From assembly GCA_934047225.1 (NCBI GenBank), contig OW203989.1:4625977-4689976 (forward strand): a DNA stretch of 64,000 nucleotides, in the 5' to 3' direction. The first letter of the stretch is position 1; each line of letters starts with the position of its first letter. The translations under genes were made by a program, and so were the position numbers. Shown here one piece after another: positions 43,735 through 55,613 of this stretch. The DNA is from Ypsolopha sequella. Taxonomy: Eukaryota > Arthropoda > Insecta > Lepidoptera > Ypsolophidae. The notes under the pieces are model-generated. The model saw only the letters and a program-made list of their open reading frames with translations. It had not been told where the DNA came from and did no database searches.

Positions 43735-43868
43735 ATGTTTTATCGCGCGCGACGCGGCTTAGTGGAATCAAGGGTGAGAGGAGCGTGACATACTGTTTAA
43801 TCACAAAAATATCGTGTCACGCTCCTCGCAGTGATTCAATTAAGTGGCGTCGCGCACGATTAAACACT
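43735..43868. repeat. Imperfect inverted repeat, about 57-bp arms
   Basis: ATCGCGCGCGACGC, TTAGTGGAATCA and GAGGAGCGTGACA on the left pair in order with TGTCACGCTCCTC, TGATTCAATTAA and GCGTCGCGCACGAT on the right. It is probably a small foldback element. Confidence 0.75.
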
Positions 43869-44159
43869 ATGCTACGAGTCTAGGTGGCTAATCATCTGGA
43901 ATTGAAAGACAAAGGTAATTCAGTAGTTAACGTATATTGTCCGAAATATAATGCCAACCTGACTAACTCATACATATTAGTACATTCATTGGTGTGCTCT
44001 GCGCACACTACAATCTTTAACAAATAATTTAACTTTCATTCTATTAATACTTCTCAGTTTGATTGTACATTCAATTTAGTTTTTAATTTTTTAGTTAGAG
44101 ACATTTTGCGCGGGAGTTCAATTCGCACATAAACGTTTTTTTTTTTTTTTTTTTTTCAG

Positions 44160-44286
44160 GTTATTGCCAGAAGGATTTTGATTTAGGAACATCTTGTTAT
44201 CCCACGTTCCCGATGTGGAACTACGATCCTAGAATTGGAAAATGCCATGAAGCCACTTATCTTGGTTGTGGTGGGAACTTCAACAG
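44160..44286 (+). CDS. Host gene exon: first part of Kunitz domain 2
   Basis: A 127-nt exon lies between a poly-T/CAG acceptor and GTAACA. It enters in phase 1, as the previous exon requires, and leaves after two bases of an Arg codon. It reads GYCQKDFDLGTSCYPTF, then WNYDPRIGKCHEATYLGCGG and NFN, the first four cysteines of a canonical Kunitz domain (gaps 9, 15, 7). The residue after C2 is Tyr, which in an inhibitor would favour chymotrypsin-like targets (inference). The domain is completed by the exon at 57060. This is the clearest host coding sequence in the window. Confidence 0.9.
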
Positions 44287-44469
44287 GTAACATTGTAATA
44301 ATATATCGTCACGGCATGAGTCCCCGGGAGGCTATCGGAGGTGTTCCGAGTGTGAACTGTCAAATGCGAGTCACAGTTCACACTCGGTACACCCACGTTG
44401 CACCGACAATTACTGCGTCACAACGTAATGAGTGAAATTAAATGTAATTGATTAGATCAACATGCAAAA

Positions 44470-44928
44470 ATGTATTTATTTATTTTCCACAAATACCTTT
44501 CATTACAGGCTTAGCTTAATTCAATAAGTATAGTAACTATTAACAAGCTACAAATCTTACTTTACTAGCTTATAAATAAAAATATATTACAATTATTCCA
44601 ACTATAAAAGCTCCTTATAGCACAACACAAACAAGGCTGTTCTACTAAACTCATTCCGAGCAACATGGAATATGTCAGTTAGGTCCGAAATATGATTTAA
44701 GGCGCGGAGCGCTCGCATTAGCGGCGCTTGTGCCAGTAAGTTAGTTCGTACGCGCGGCACCAGCAGCAGCAGCGGCCAGCAGCGGCGGTGCCCTACATAC
44801 CCATCCGGCACGCACACACTCAGCGTGCTCAGTAACACTGGATTTACAATCCTACCCACTAGTACTTCGTGCACATAAGATACCATTGCGAGGTCCCTCC
44901 TTACTCTGAGTTCATTGTACCCTACCAT
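44470..44928 (-). pseudogene. LINE fragment: reverse transcriptase C-terminus and 3' end
   Basis: The minus strand encodes about 108 codons (LRVRRDLAMVSYVHEVLVGR, VCVPDGYVGHRR, ARNEFSRT) typical of the region after the RT thumb in CR1/Jockey elements. It ends in an AAATAAATA-type tail near 44470. The copy is strongly 5'-truncated. Confidence 0.65.
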
Positions 44929-45519
44929 TCCATGAATATAAGGGTGTGATGATCTGCTGCATCAGCATGGATCTCTACTGCTCTTGAGACGAGGGTATGG
45001 TGAACGGAAACACATGATCACAATCTACACGTCGGTTATTTATTTACATAATATTACAACTGGGTGGTATCGCACTTTATCACTTATCTATCGTCGCGTT
45101 AACATTACTATCCCAACGAGGATACGGGGTACGCTTAGACCTGCGGGTCTAACATCGCGCACCATGTTCACGGAGGTTCCAGCCTACGTAAGTACTAATA
45201 GCCGGGAGAGAGGGAGCTTGACCTTTTAACCAATTATTAATGTTTCGGTAAATCAGATACAAATGCCATTTGCAGACGCGTCATTCCGTGGTTTCGATTC
45301 GGCGGCTCCGAGGGCCCGTGCTGCCATTCCCCCCGGGACTCACGATATGCGCTGAAGGTTGCTCTAGCGCAACCCTGAGAGTCCCTAAGGATCAGCGCGC
45401 AAAACCCACGATCGCCTCAATCGACATAACATATCATGAACTCGCCTTCGAAAAGCTTTCGGTAAAAGTTACATTTAGAACGCGTCGCGGCTAAGGCACA
45501 CTCTCCTGTGGGCGCAGTC
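44929..45519. other. GC-richer stretch without a recognised gene
   Basis: It holds several short plus-strand frames (for example 45270-45494) with no known domain. It may be part of the LINE that follows. Confidence 0.35.
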
Positions 45520-47277
45520 CCTACTCCACTAATTTCACTAAAATCCAATAGTTTCACTGCAATCCAATACTCCAGGTTGGAGGGGTCCGGGTCTCGGGTT
45601 ACGCGCCGGTTGCGCGGGATAGCCTACTTCCGATGGAGGGTCTCAACTTGTCGGTGGTGTCACGGAAACTGTCTGCTCTCGCGTCTGTGTCTTGGTTTTC
45701 ATCCTCAACCTCCCACGCCACTGCTTGTGCGGGTGGCTCGGTGGAGGTTCCTTTGTGGGGAAGCGGGGTCTTCGTCCATAAGCGGGTAAAACGGATATAC
45801 TCCGTATTGCCGCAAATGCAAATATTGCATGAATTTATTTTGTATCCGCTCCAACATGAGCCGATATTTGAACTCTTTATATCTAAATCGATTTCTTACT
45901 CGGAGAGTAAAGATATTATATCAAAATTTGACAGCTTAACCCCCAACGTTAAAATTTTAAACGATGAGTCCCTACGCCTTCTTGGTGCCCCCGTCCTAAA
46001 TGAATCGATCCCTGGGTTCGTGAATGATCAGGTTTCTAAATTTATAAATAGTTCTGACCGTTTGACCAAACTCAATCCCCATATGGCATTTTTTAATAAT
46101 ACGTTTCTGCCTTTTTGTCCCTAAATTAACCTACGTTCTACGGTGCTGCCCTCTTTGGAAATTTGATACACTTTTAAAAATTATGGACAATACCCTTCAA
46201 CAAACATTGGTAAGGATACTGAACTGCTCACTCACCGACCGGTGCTGGACCCAAGCTTCACTACCAGTCCGGTTCGGTGGCCTAGGGATCCGCAAAATCT
46301 CGAGTGTGGCACTCCCTGCTTTTCTGTCATCCGTCTATAGCACGCATATCCTCTTCGGTACTGTAATTTTCCCCTCACTAGGTGTCGTTGAGGCGTCGTG
46401 CTTGACGGAGGCCAGGGATGCATGGGTGCAAGCCTGTTCTGGTGAGGATCTGCCCACCGATTTGACAATTCAAAGACTGTGGGACGAGCCGGTCTGCTGT
46501 AAGGTGCAAAATGACCTGTTGGAAACTGCTTCTGACTCAGCAGATCGAGCGCGTCTCCTGGCATCTGGCAAACGGGAGTCAGGTTTCTGGCTGCAAGCTG
46601 TACCATCCACTAACATCGGCACGCAGCTGGATAGAGTCACTTTCTCCCTTGCCGTAAGCCTCCGTCTCGGTGCAAGGACGAATGAGCCACATCGCTGTCG
46701 GTGTGGCACAGAAGTCGATCAGCTTAGACACCACGGCCTCTCATGTCGACGTAGTGCCGGCCGCTTGCCGCAGCATGCCAGTTTAAACGATGTCATCCGC
46801 AGAGCCCTTGCCACCGTCAACGTACCAGCTATATTGGAACCGAAAGGTTTATCGCGTGACGATGGCAAGAGGCCTGATGGGATGACATTAATCCCATGGA
46901 AGAACGGCAGGGCATTGGTGTGGGATGCAACGTGTGTCGATACTTTAGCGCCGTCCCACACCGGTGTTACTGCTGTCAGAGCGGGTGCAGCCGCGGCAGC
47001 GGCAGAAGGAAACAAGAGGCGTGGGTATGCAGGCCTCAGTTTAGACTGCATATTTGCGCCTTTTGGCGTTGAGACCCTCGGACCGTGGGGTCCAGAAGCA
47101 AAAATCCTTTTTAAGGAATTAACTACGCGGCTGGTCGACGTCTGTGGGGACCCGAGGGCTGGCGCATATCTTGGCCAGCGAATAAGTCTGGCCATACAAA
47201 GAGGAAACGCAGCCAGCCTTCTAGGTACCCTTCCACATGACGACGGCGATCTGGCTAATATTTTCTATTTAGTTTAA
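45520..47277 (+). pseudogene. 5'-truncated LINE C-terminus with CCHC finger and PD-(D/E)XK-like domain
   Basis: Two plus-strand frames (45633-46124, 46183-47277) look like one protein broken by a frameshift near 46125. The first resembles an RT C-terminal region (LRLLGAPVLNESIPGFV). The second begins with a segment typical of such proteins (WTQASLPVRFGGLGIRKI, VALPAFLSSVYST), then a zinc-binding box CRCGTEVDQLRHHGLSC, then EPKGLSRDDGKRPDGM and GRALVWDATCVDTLA, and ends with QRISLAIQRGNAASLLGTLP. The order CCHC, then RPD...D recalls the restriction-like endonuclease of site-specific LINEs. I recognise the conserved protein from other invertebrate elements but cannot name its clade. The catalytic RT core is missing. 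Confidence 0.7.
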
Positions 47278-47708
47278 TTTTAATAAACTTGTAATTTAAT
47301 AAAAATTTTAGTTTGTTTAAGTTTTTATGTTTTCTAGGATTATTTAGTTTTAGACTTAAGTTACTTTTTTGATATTTAAGTTTTAATAAATTTAAATTTG
47401 TTATTTATACAAATAGCACCTTTATGTAAAACAAAATTAAAAGTTATTGAGATCACTTTATAATAATTCACAATCAGCGACGTTTTAAACCTTTTAATTA
47501 ACCTTTTTATCATCTGCTTAGTGTAAAAAATGAGAATTATTAAAAACTTTATGGATATCGTAAATTCAAATTCAAATTTAAATAGCTTATTTGGTAAACA
47601 TAATACACTTTTTACGAGTCAAATTTAATCTTATAAAATTAAATGTAATAAAATGTATGTACATTAACTAAATTAAAGGTTTATTTAATATATGCACCAA
47701 TATATATA
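47278..47708. other. AT-rich tail region between LINE fragments
   Basis: TAATAAA-rich 3'UTR-like sequence, then an AAATTCAAATTC short repeat at 47565-47585. No gene. Confidence 0.4.
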
Positions 47709-48322
47709 AGATTATGTAGGCGATAAATGTAGGCATTATAAAAAAGAGGGCTCAGATGCGAGCCCTGAGGTACCCCGGAAGGGATAGTTATAAAGTTAGA
47801 TTTGTGTCCACTGAGTACCACAGCCTGTAAACGTTTATTTAGTTAAGACTACCCAGCGCAGTAAATCTCCATAAATACATAGAGACTGAAGCTTGGCGAG
47901 CAGAATGACGAGGTCGGCACGGTCTAAAGCTTTTTCAAAATCCGTGTACACCACGTCAACCTGCCCGCCTCCCACCATATTATTAGTTAGAAAATCAGTA
48001 TAACAAGCAAGATTGGATGTGGTTGACATCCCTCTCATAAAACCATGTTGTCTAGAAGATATGGCATTGGAAATAACAGGATAAATCTGATTATAGACGA
48101 TTTTTCAAAGACCTTGCTCATAGTTTTTAGTTTTGAAATAGGACGATAATTATCAATATGTGACTTCGAACCTTTTTTATGAATGGGAGCTATAAAATCT
48201 TGTTTCCAGATAGATGGGCATACTCCGGAATGTAAAGATTTATTAAATATAATAAGAGAGGGGTAAAGATAAAACTTTAGCACAATGAGATAAAAATATA
48301 GGATGCACTTCATCACAGCCAG
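47709..48322 (-). pseudogene. LINE E ORF2, reverse transcriptase part (decayed, truncated)
   Basis: The minus strand reads GCDEVHPIFLS, then IIFNKSLHSGVCPSIWK, FIAPIHKKGSKSHIDNYRPI, VVYTDFEKALDRADL and SGVPQGSHLSPLFF, with several frameshifts and stops. It ends before the YADD box near 47709, so the 3' half is missing. Its upstream continuation is at 53909, on the other side of LINE F. Confidence 0.8.
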
Positions 48323-49239
48323 AACTCCGCCTCGATGCTTGCTTTTGTATGCTTTGCACTGCTGCTTTGTTCTTTCTTCTGCACGCTTTGTCTCCCTTGT
48401 GCCAGCAGCCGGATGTAGGCCTACAAGGGCCAGTATGGTGCCGGTCCCAAGCCCGGTTAAGGGTGAGGCTATGTAGGGTGATGCACCACGGAGGGAGGGG
48501 GTACTCCCATATACCATGGGTCTACCTCTTTCACCCGGAGGACAATCAATATCTGCATAGCCTCAGCCTGAAAGGAGGAGGGCCGACCCGTGAGCATTCT
48601 GGCACAAACCAAACACTGGAACCAGAATGTCCACTCACAGCCATGCACCCGAACAAACTGAGGCACTGGCTGTACCTCCAACAGGGAATGAGTCTGCCTG
48701 TTGGTTTAGGCCAAAGGGTCAAGCCGACACAACATAAACTCCTTACAATAACCCTCACAAACATTTACAGCCAGACATAAACACTACACAAACACTGTAT
48801 CAACAACACAAACGGGTGCAGGGCCGCACCCCTCACATGACCCGGAGGCCGAGACTCCTGCGCTACGTTGCAGCCCCTATCTTTCAGGTGAAGAGGCTGC
48901 AATGTTTCATTCCGTGCGCAGTAGAACGCCGCAGGTGGTGCAAAGGTAGCCTGGAGGGTTGAGCCAATTACGTTCCGGGTCAGAGTCCGTTAGGTCTCTT
49001 GCAGCCGCACACTTAGCCCAGCTAGCTGGTGCATTCTTATGCTCATCCGTCTCGTATTCAATTCCGCTACGTCAAACCTGCAAGGCTCCTAGGCCTATCC
49101 CACCTAGGCAGGGTTTTGGCCAGGGGGCCTATATCTCTGCGAGGATTTCTTGGTGTCATCATAGGGTAATTTCCCCAATGTTGTGGGCTCCGAGGTGGGT
49201 GGGGACTCGCAGAGATGAATTTTAACGGCCTTTAAAAAT

Positions 49240-50130
49240 ATGGAAAACGGGAAAAACACCAATACTGACAGTGGTGCCAGCAAACCACCGTCTAAAGCGC
49301 TAGACCTTAGCGCTCTAGCAGAGGCCATACAGCCACAAAGCTTTGTAAGCTCATGGCAGATGGTCTCCAACAAAAACAAAAACCAAACAGCCGAAAGGCA
49401 AACAACGTGGCAACGTTGTAGCCGGAGGCCAACAACAACAAGGGTCCGTTAGCCAACAGGGCAACCAACCTGTACAACAGTCAGGCCGCAATAACAGGCG
49501 GAATCGCTGGAGGCGCGCTAAGCGCGACCGGGAAGCAACTGACCGTAACAAAACACAGCAACAGACCAGAGATGCCTCAGCAATACCCGCTGACTTGACA
49601 CCTGGAACGAGTGCGCTTATGGCCCCTCCCCGGGGCTCCACACAGCAGGCCCAGGCCTCAGCTGACTTCTCTTCAAGGGACAACAAGCCCAAGGCGAGAC
49701 TCGCTGGGTCCGGGCGGCCGGGTGGAGGCACGGTGAAACCAAAGCCATTCAGTGAGAAGGCTGCCCAGTCACAGGGTAAAATGCAAGGCTTCCCTGGTCC
49801 CACAAGCACCGTCTCTAGCCACGGCGAGGCCAACAAGGCCATGCCAGCCAGAGAAGTGGGCTGTAAAGGTCAGAAGGGCAAGCCGGTCTTCCATAAGGCT
49901 CGGGATGGCGCCCCTGGAAGTGGCCATGAGACGGCACCTGGAAGGCCCAATGAGCTACGTTTGGCAAAGCGCCGACGCCAGGACCGTCTTGATGACACCG
50001 TCTCTCCAAGGAGCGACGCCAAACGACTTCTGCATCGAAAGATTCTGCATCGTCATACGCAGAAGCCATGCAGTCGCATCTGTGCGTGGCGGTCAGGATC
50101 AGCCCCAGTCATGACAAGGACACCGCCAAG
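49240..50130 (+). pseudogene. LINE F ORF1, basic Gln-rich gag-like protein, DUF4780 region deleted
   Basis: It begins MENGKNTNTDSGASKPPSKA at 49240. A frameshift near 49393 is needed to continue into PKGKQRGNVVAGGQQQQGS and the basic NRRNRWRRAKRDR. A second shift near 50020 leads to SASSYAEAMQSHLCVAV, which corresponds to the first residues of the DUF4780-like domain in LINE A ORF1 (TYAGAVAAHLVVVV). The rest of that domain is missing, and the frame runs directly toward ORF2. Confidence 0.7.
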
Positions 50131-50149
50131 ACGAAGACGTTGCGGATAG

Positions 50150-53100
50150 GGAGACGGACGGGGACTCGGTGGATTTCGAAGTTTGATTATCCTCTCCCCG
50201 CCTCTCCTCCAACTAACGTCATACAAACGAACCTCCAGCACAAGCAGGTGGCAGTAGCCACTCTGCGCCGCGTGCTGGAGGTTAACAAACAAACTATCGC
50301 CCTGATCCAGGAACCGTGGATCAGGTCTGATAGAATATGTGGCCTTGGCAATATCGGAGGTAAGTTATATCTTAACACCTCCGTGCAAAGCCCACGGACA
50401 TGCATTTACGTTCCACGCCACTTGAATGCCGTGCCTCTAACACAGTTCTGTTCCAGAGATCTGACGATAATCAGGCTCGAAGTTCAGGCCTGTGGGGTAG
50501 ACAGGGCAACCGTGGTGCTGGCGTCTGCCTACCTTCCTGGTGACGAGGAGGTGCCCACTAGGGAGCTAGTAGACCTGATACAGCACTGCGAGCAAAGTGG
50601 CCTGGACTTGATCGTGTCAGCAGACTCTAACTGTGACCACCCCATCTGGGGCAGCGAGACTCCTAACAAGAGAGATGAGGACCTAGTATTTTATCTTTTC
50701 TCGACTAATCTTACGGTCCTTAATAAGGGCTCTAAACCAACTTTTGTTACCTCCAGATTTCAAACAATAGTAGACATCACCCTAGCCACGGAGACGGCCG
50801 CAAAGCTAGTTACCGAATGGCATGTGCCTGAGGAGCCCTCTTTCTCGGACCACAGGCGAATCTGTTACAAACTAGGTGTCCACGCAGAAAGACCCCTACC
50901 TAGACGTAACCCGAGAGAAACGAACATCGCAAGGTACAAGGGTCTTCTGAAAGAAGAACTGCGGAAGATGAACTTTCAGGATATGAGGACATCAGCTAGC
51001 AACATTGAAGCCAATGTTAAAATACTAACAAAAAGCATTGACACATGTTACCAAAAGGCCTGCCCACTAGTGACGCAATCTTCCGAAAATTCGAAATGTC
51101 ACTGGTGGGGACCTGAACTCGAACGGCGCCGGCATAAGTCCAGGCGCTTATTCAACAGAGCCATAAACACCAGAAACGAGGTAGATTGGGACGAGTACAG
51201 ACAAGCCCAATCATTCTATAAAAAGCGTATCAGGATTAGAAGATGCAAATCCTGGCGCCGTTTCTGTGAGAACATCGAATCATACAACGAAGCTGCCAGG
51301 GTACGCAAGGTCCTATCGAAAGACCAAGATCGCAACCTAGGCTCGCTTAAGAAACAAGACAACACCTATACTAACACAGACAACGAGACCTGTGAAGTAC
51401 TACTTCAGACGCACTTCCCAGGTTGCAGCATCTCAGAATGCAACTGGGAGGAAACAACAAGTAGAATATACCAAATGAGCAGGACTGGAAAACAGCCGGG
51501 ACCGTGGTCGATATTGACAAGACCACCTGGGCCGTCAACAGCTTCCTTCCTTTTAAATCGGCAGGGCTGGATGGCATATTCCCGCTCTTTTAAGATGGGG
51601 AATTGAGTACCTAGCAGAGCCGCTGGCAGACATCTTGAAAGCATGTCTTGCACACAGCTACATACCGTACAACTGGAGGGAAGTCAAAGTCATTTTCTTG
51701 CCCAAACCAGGTAGAAGTGATTACACTGAAGCAAAAGCCTTCAGACCCATCAGTCTTACATCCTTTCTTCTTAAGACCCTCGAAAGGCTATGCGACAGGC
51801 ATATCAGAGATGGAGCTCTAAAGAAGAAAACGTTACACCCGAACCAACACGCCTACAGTTCGGGTAAATCAACGGAGTCGGCTCTGCATAGCGTAGTGAA
51901 AAGAATCGAGAGCGCTCTAAATACAAAAGAATCAACGCTAGGCGCCTTTATCGACATCGAGGGTGCCTTTGACAAAACTAGATTCACAAACATCAACCAT
52001 GCCCTTCTCAAGTATGATGTCGAACCAACACTACACGGGTGGATAGACAACATGCTAAAGCTGAGAGCTGTGCAACTAAGTGTGAATGGCACTACCAGAG
52101 CTGTGGTTGCTAAAGGCTGCCCACAAGGAGGCGTCCTATCACCGCTGCTCTGGAATGTCCTGGCAGACGATCTAATCCGACGCCTCAACGAGAGGTGCTA
52201 TCACACGATAGGCTATGCCGACGACCTTGCTATTCTCATCAATGGGAAATTCGAAGGAACACTCTGCGAGTTAATGCAGAGTGCTTTCAATGTCGTTGAA
52301 AAATGGTGCGAAGAGTACCAACTAACAGTGAACCCGAAAAAAACCGAGTTAGTCCTGTTCACCAATAAGAGAAAACTGGCGAACATGAAACTACCGAAAC
52401 TTTTCGGCACTGAACTAACCATATCAACTGAAGTCAAATACCTAGGAATGATACTTGACAACAAGTTGAATTGGACAAAACACATGAACAACAAACTGAA
52501 AAAGGGAACCATAGCACTATGGCAGTGCAAACGCATGATGGGCAAAAAATGGGGACTACGCCCAAACATAATGCTATGGCTATACAAAGCAGTGATAAGA
52601 CCAATGGTCTCGTACGGTGCCGTCGTCTGGTGGCCTAGGACGGACGCTGGCTACGTACAGAAAGAACTGGAAAAATTTCAAAGGCATGCTTGCATGCTTA
52701 CCACAAGCTGCATGCGAACCACGGCATCCGCGGCCCTTGAGACCATCTTGGACGTACCACCGCTACACCTGTTTATACAACAGGAGGCGGCGGTTGCAGC
52801 GTTCAGACTCAGGGCGGCTGGACAGTGGAAAAGCGATGACAGGGCACCACACACGCGCATTCTTGAGTTGGCCGTGTCCCACCAATCCATGATGGACGCA
52901 CCGTGTGACAGAATACCTAAAAAGCATGTCTTTAATAGACAGTACAACGTCCAACTATTTGAGGAAACAGCAGATCACTCTAATATCCATGAGGTAAGGA
53001 TATATATGGATGGATCCAAAACAAAGGTGGGTACTGGAGCCGGAGCGTACTCAGCTGAACTTAACATCCACAGGTCAACAGCCTTGGGTAAGCACAACAC

Positions 53101-53821
53101 GATTTTCTAAGCGGAATGCGTAGGAGTTATCCTGGTCACAAGCGCGGTGCTCAGAAGGGACGTTAAAGGCCTCAACATTCGTATACTTTCTGACAGCACG
53201 GCGGTACTACGAGCCCTAAGCAAGACTATTGTTAACTCTGGGCTAATACTACAGTGTCTAAATCAACTGGAAGAGGTAAGTCGACACAATAAAGTCACCC
53301 TCCAGTGGATAAAAGGACACAGCGGATCGCTGGGCAATGATGCGGCAGATGAACTGGCAAAGGAAGGTGCAAAAATGGAACCGGTAGGTGCTGAGCCACT
53401 GCTTCCCTTGCCCTTTAACCAGATACGAACCTGGCTGCGTGAGAGAACCAGCTCTCAACATGCTGAGCGATGGGCAAGTATGACAACTTGTAGACAGACG
53501 AAAGCGGTTCTACCCACCGTGGACCGTCGCCTGACAAAGAAACTACTTCGTCTTAATAGACTGAACCTATGCATGATGGTAGGGCTAATTACGGGACATA
53601 GTAACCTCAACAGACATTTCTATAATATAGGTCTTACCGACAGTCCTCTATGCAGAGCTTGTATGGAGACCGAAGAAACGCCGACCCACGTGACGATAGA
53701 CTGCGTAGGCGTTAGCACACAACGGGCTAAGATCCTCGGTGAACCGGGGACGCTTCGCCAATCCTGTGGCGACCTAGGTCGCCTCTTGGGATTCTGGCGA
53801 GAGCTGGGCTGGCTGGAATAG
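50150..53821 (+). pseudogene. LINE F ORF2: endonuclease, reverse transcriptase, RNase H, CCHC finger
   Basis: The endonuclease runs from VIQTNLQHKQVAVATLRR with ALIQEPW, SADSNCDHPIWG and SDHRRI. Frameshifts lie near 51500 and 51590, before the RT. The RT holds FRPISLTSFLLKTLERL, HAYSSGKSTESAL, GAFIDIEGAFDKT, GCPQGGVLSPLLWNVLADD and IGYADDLAIL. RNase H follows (IYMDGSKTKVGTG, AECVGV, ILSDSTAVLRAL, GNDAADELAKEGA), broken by a TAA at 53108-53110. A CCHC finger (CRACMETEETPTHVTIDC) closes the protein. Domain order fits I/LOA-type elements. With three or more lesions it is not functional, though all domains are recognisable. Confidence 0.9.
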
Positions 53822-53908
53822 CCGGCTCCACACTTTCCACGCACAAAGGTCCAAGTAAGAGACTAGGTGCGGAAACCGAGCCCACCAAGAAGAAGAAGAA
53901 GAAGCCAG

Positions 53909-54456
53909 GTCCTTTAGTTTTGTCTAATAATCGTAAATGGTTATAAAATGTTTCAGAAAATATTTGGATTTTAGACACATCAAAGAGATTGTCGGTTTCG
54001 CTGAATTTTCTTGATCGTTACTAATATTGGAAGCTTTTTTGAACATATTTTGAAAGTAAGAGTTGAAAGCAGTGCAAATACTCTCACCAGTCTTAAAGTT
54101 CTCATTAGAAAGAGTAAATTCTTTAAGATAATTGGAACCACGTCCTTTGATTTTCGGGTTATGGCGTGTTTTCTCCTCTGCGTACCGTGTAAATTTTTGG
54201 AAGCAGTGGGTCTGTACCCGATGTTGTAGCGCTCTTAGAAGAGATAACTCGTCATAATCACGAGGATTCCATCTACTGTGCGCTTTAGTTTTTTCGTTTA
54301 TTATTTTCTTTAGTGAGGAGCCTAACCAAACCAAATATCGTGTATCTATATGTATGATTTTTGGTATATACAATTCAAAGACTGCATCTATTTTTTAATA
54401 CAGTTTATCGGATAGCTCATCAAATGTACCGTTACCCAGTAAAGTCTCCCAATTAA
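53909..54456 (-). pseudogene. LINE E ORF2, endonuclease end and linker
   Basis: The minus strand reads WETLLGNGTFDELSDKLY, then YIPKIIHIDTRYLVWLGSSL, SRWNPRDYDELSLLRAL, CFQKFTRYAEEKTRHNPK and FNSYFQNMFKK, the linker before the reverse transcriptase. It joins the fragment at 48322 once LINE F is removed. At 54457 it abuts a duplicated ORF1 piece instead of the endonuclease middle. Confidence 0.78.
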
Positions 54457-54575
54457 TACACATAACATATAAACGTAAAGAGTCACTTTGTATATATCAG
54501 AGTCGATATGTATTTTTATAACGGCACTATTATCACTTTTCCTAACCAAAATATTTCTATTCTTGGTCCACACGT
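54457..54575 (-). repeat. 119-bp duplicate of LINE E ORF1 end (partner at 55614-55732)
   Basis: TACACATAACATATAAACG to TTGGTCCACACGT is the same in both copies apart from about one base. On the minus strand it encodes WTKNRNILVRKSDNSAVIKI. Confidence 0.9.
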
Positions 54576-54957
54576 TACATTATATTTACAAAGTAATATT
54601 AAACATAATACTTAAATTAAATTAAATTAAATAAATAATATGCTCCATGTAAGACCACCTTTATCCATACTCATTACCTGTTTTTATCATCACACGATGA
54701 AACACCCTCTCACACACACACACACCCTGTGACCCTCACCTTAATCACCCGACCCTCAACATACTCATAATAACAAACCTTTGAATTAAAAATATGGAGT
54801 CTTCTTTGCGAATCATTTATGTAACTTAACCATATTATAATTGTTATGTTCCAATTTTTAATAAGTATGTTTAGTTTTGCATAATGAAATCCGTTATTGG
54901 CACAATAAGAAGATATCATGTTCAAGTAATCTGAATGTACTTGCTGTGGATTTTTGT
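54576..54957. other. Unassigned insertion within LINE E
   Basis: Contains an ATTAAATTAAATTAAATAAATAAT tract (54612-54638) and a (CA)n tract (54712-54725), and ends in (AAAT)n at 54961-54984. It may be the 3' end of a plus-strand retroelement. No coding is supported. Confidence 0.4.
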
Positions 54958-55125
54958 TTATGAATAAAATAAATAAATAAATAATTCCGTTATGAGTAAT
55001 ATGTCATAATCATTGGAAATAATGTTATTGTAAGATTGTAAGGTCCTAAGTCCACGGACATTTTGATAATAAATATTCAATGGACGTGTTTTAGCCATTA
55101 TCGTAACAATGGTCTTAGCTGAGCT
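54958..55125 (-). pseudogene. LINE E ORF2 start: endonuclease N-terminus
   Basis: The minus strand reads MAKTRPLNIYYQNVRGLRTL, then NNIISNDYDILLITE, where the sequence is cut by an (AAAT)n tail. Same family as LINE C by its opening residues. Confidence 0.75.
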
Positions 55126-55613
55126 GAGCTTGATAAAATATAATGAAATCCAAAGCAAAATTCATGTGTTTGTATGAGTACATGTAATGCGAGTCTTGGC
55201 GGGGGTACTGCCGTGCCCAGAGATAGCCTAAAAAGTTTTTAATTTCTGTATAAGTATGTAATATGTTTATGTATATAAATTAAGTATGTAAATATAATAA
55301 ATAAATAAAAGAAATATATTTTTAAATAAATATAGCAGTTATAATATTATTAATTCTTATAGGTTGGCATTTAAATTTACTCAAATAGAAATAGATTACA
55401 ATTATAAATTATTTTTACATAATATATACCTACTTAGATAACAATATAGTAATACTGTTTGAAATTAATATAGAATGGGGTTATCCACAATTATAGCAAA
55501 GCTAAGTAAAATATACATGTCACATACCTACCTCTATTAATTATTGCACTTGGAACCTTTCAAAATTGCCGAAAAATGTATTATGATTCGCAAACGAACA
55601 ACTTATCATATTG

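Larger units (their letters stand above)
42151..44159. other. Intron with dispersed repeats; ends in a long polypyrimidine tract
   Basis: The blocks at 42206-42248 and 42984-43028 are inverted copies of sequences at 29.4-29.7 kb. Between them, 42390-42900 looks like a separate insertion without a recognisable gene. The interval closes with about 22 T residues before CAG, the acceptor for the exon at 44160. Confidence 0.5.
48323..53902 (+). mobile_element. LINE F, near full length, RNase H-bearing, inserted in LINE E
   Basis: AGCCAG flanks both sides (48317-48322 and 53903-53908). Joining the flanks restores the RT motif KGPGCDEVHP of LINE E. The element has about 0.9 kb of 5'UTR, a short ORF1, a long ORF2 and a brief 3'UTR ending in (GAA)n. 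It is related to LINE A at the window start. Confidence 0.9.

Noticed and set aside
45270..45494. 74-codon ORF in a GC-rich patch, considered as an rRNA or gene piece
   Set aside because: Sequence does not match rRNA that I can recall and no protein domain is visible.
46719..47195. 158-codon minus-strand ORF
   Set aside because: Antisense of the conserved LINE C-terminus, which has clear motifs on the plus strand.
48349..48780. 143-codon ORF at the start of LINE F
   Set aside because: It lies in the LINE 5'UTR and has no similarity to ORF1 proteins.
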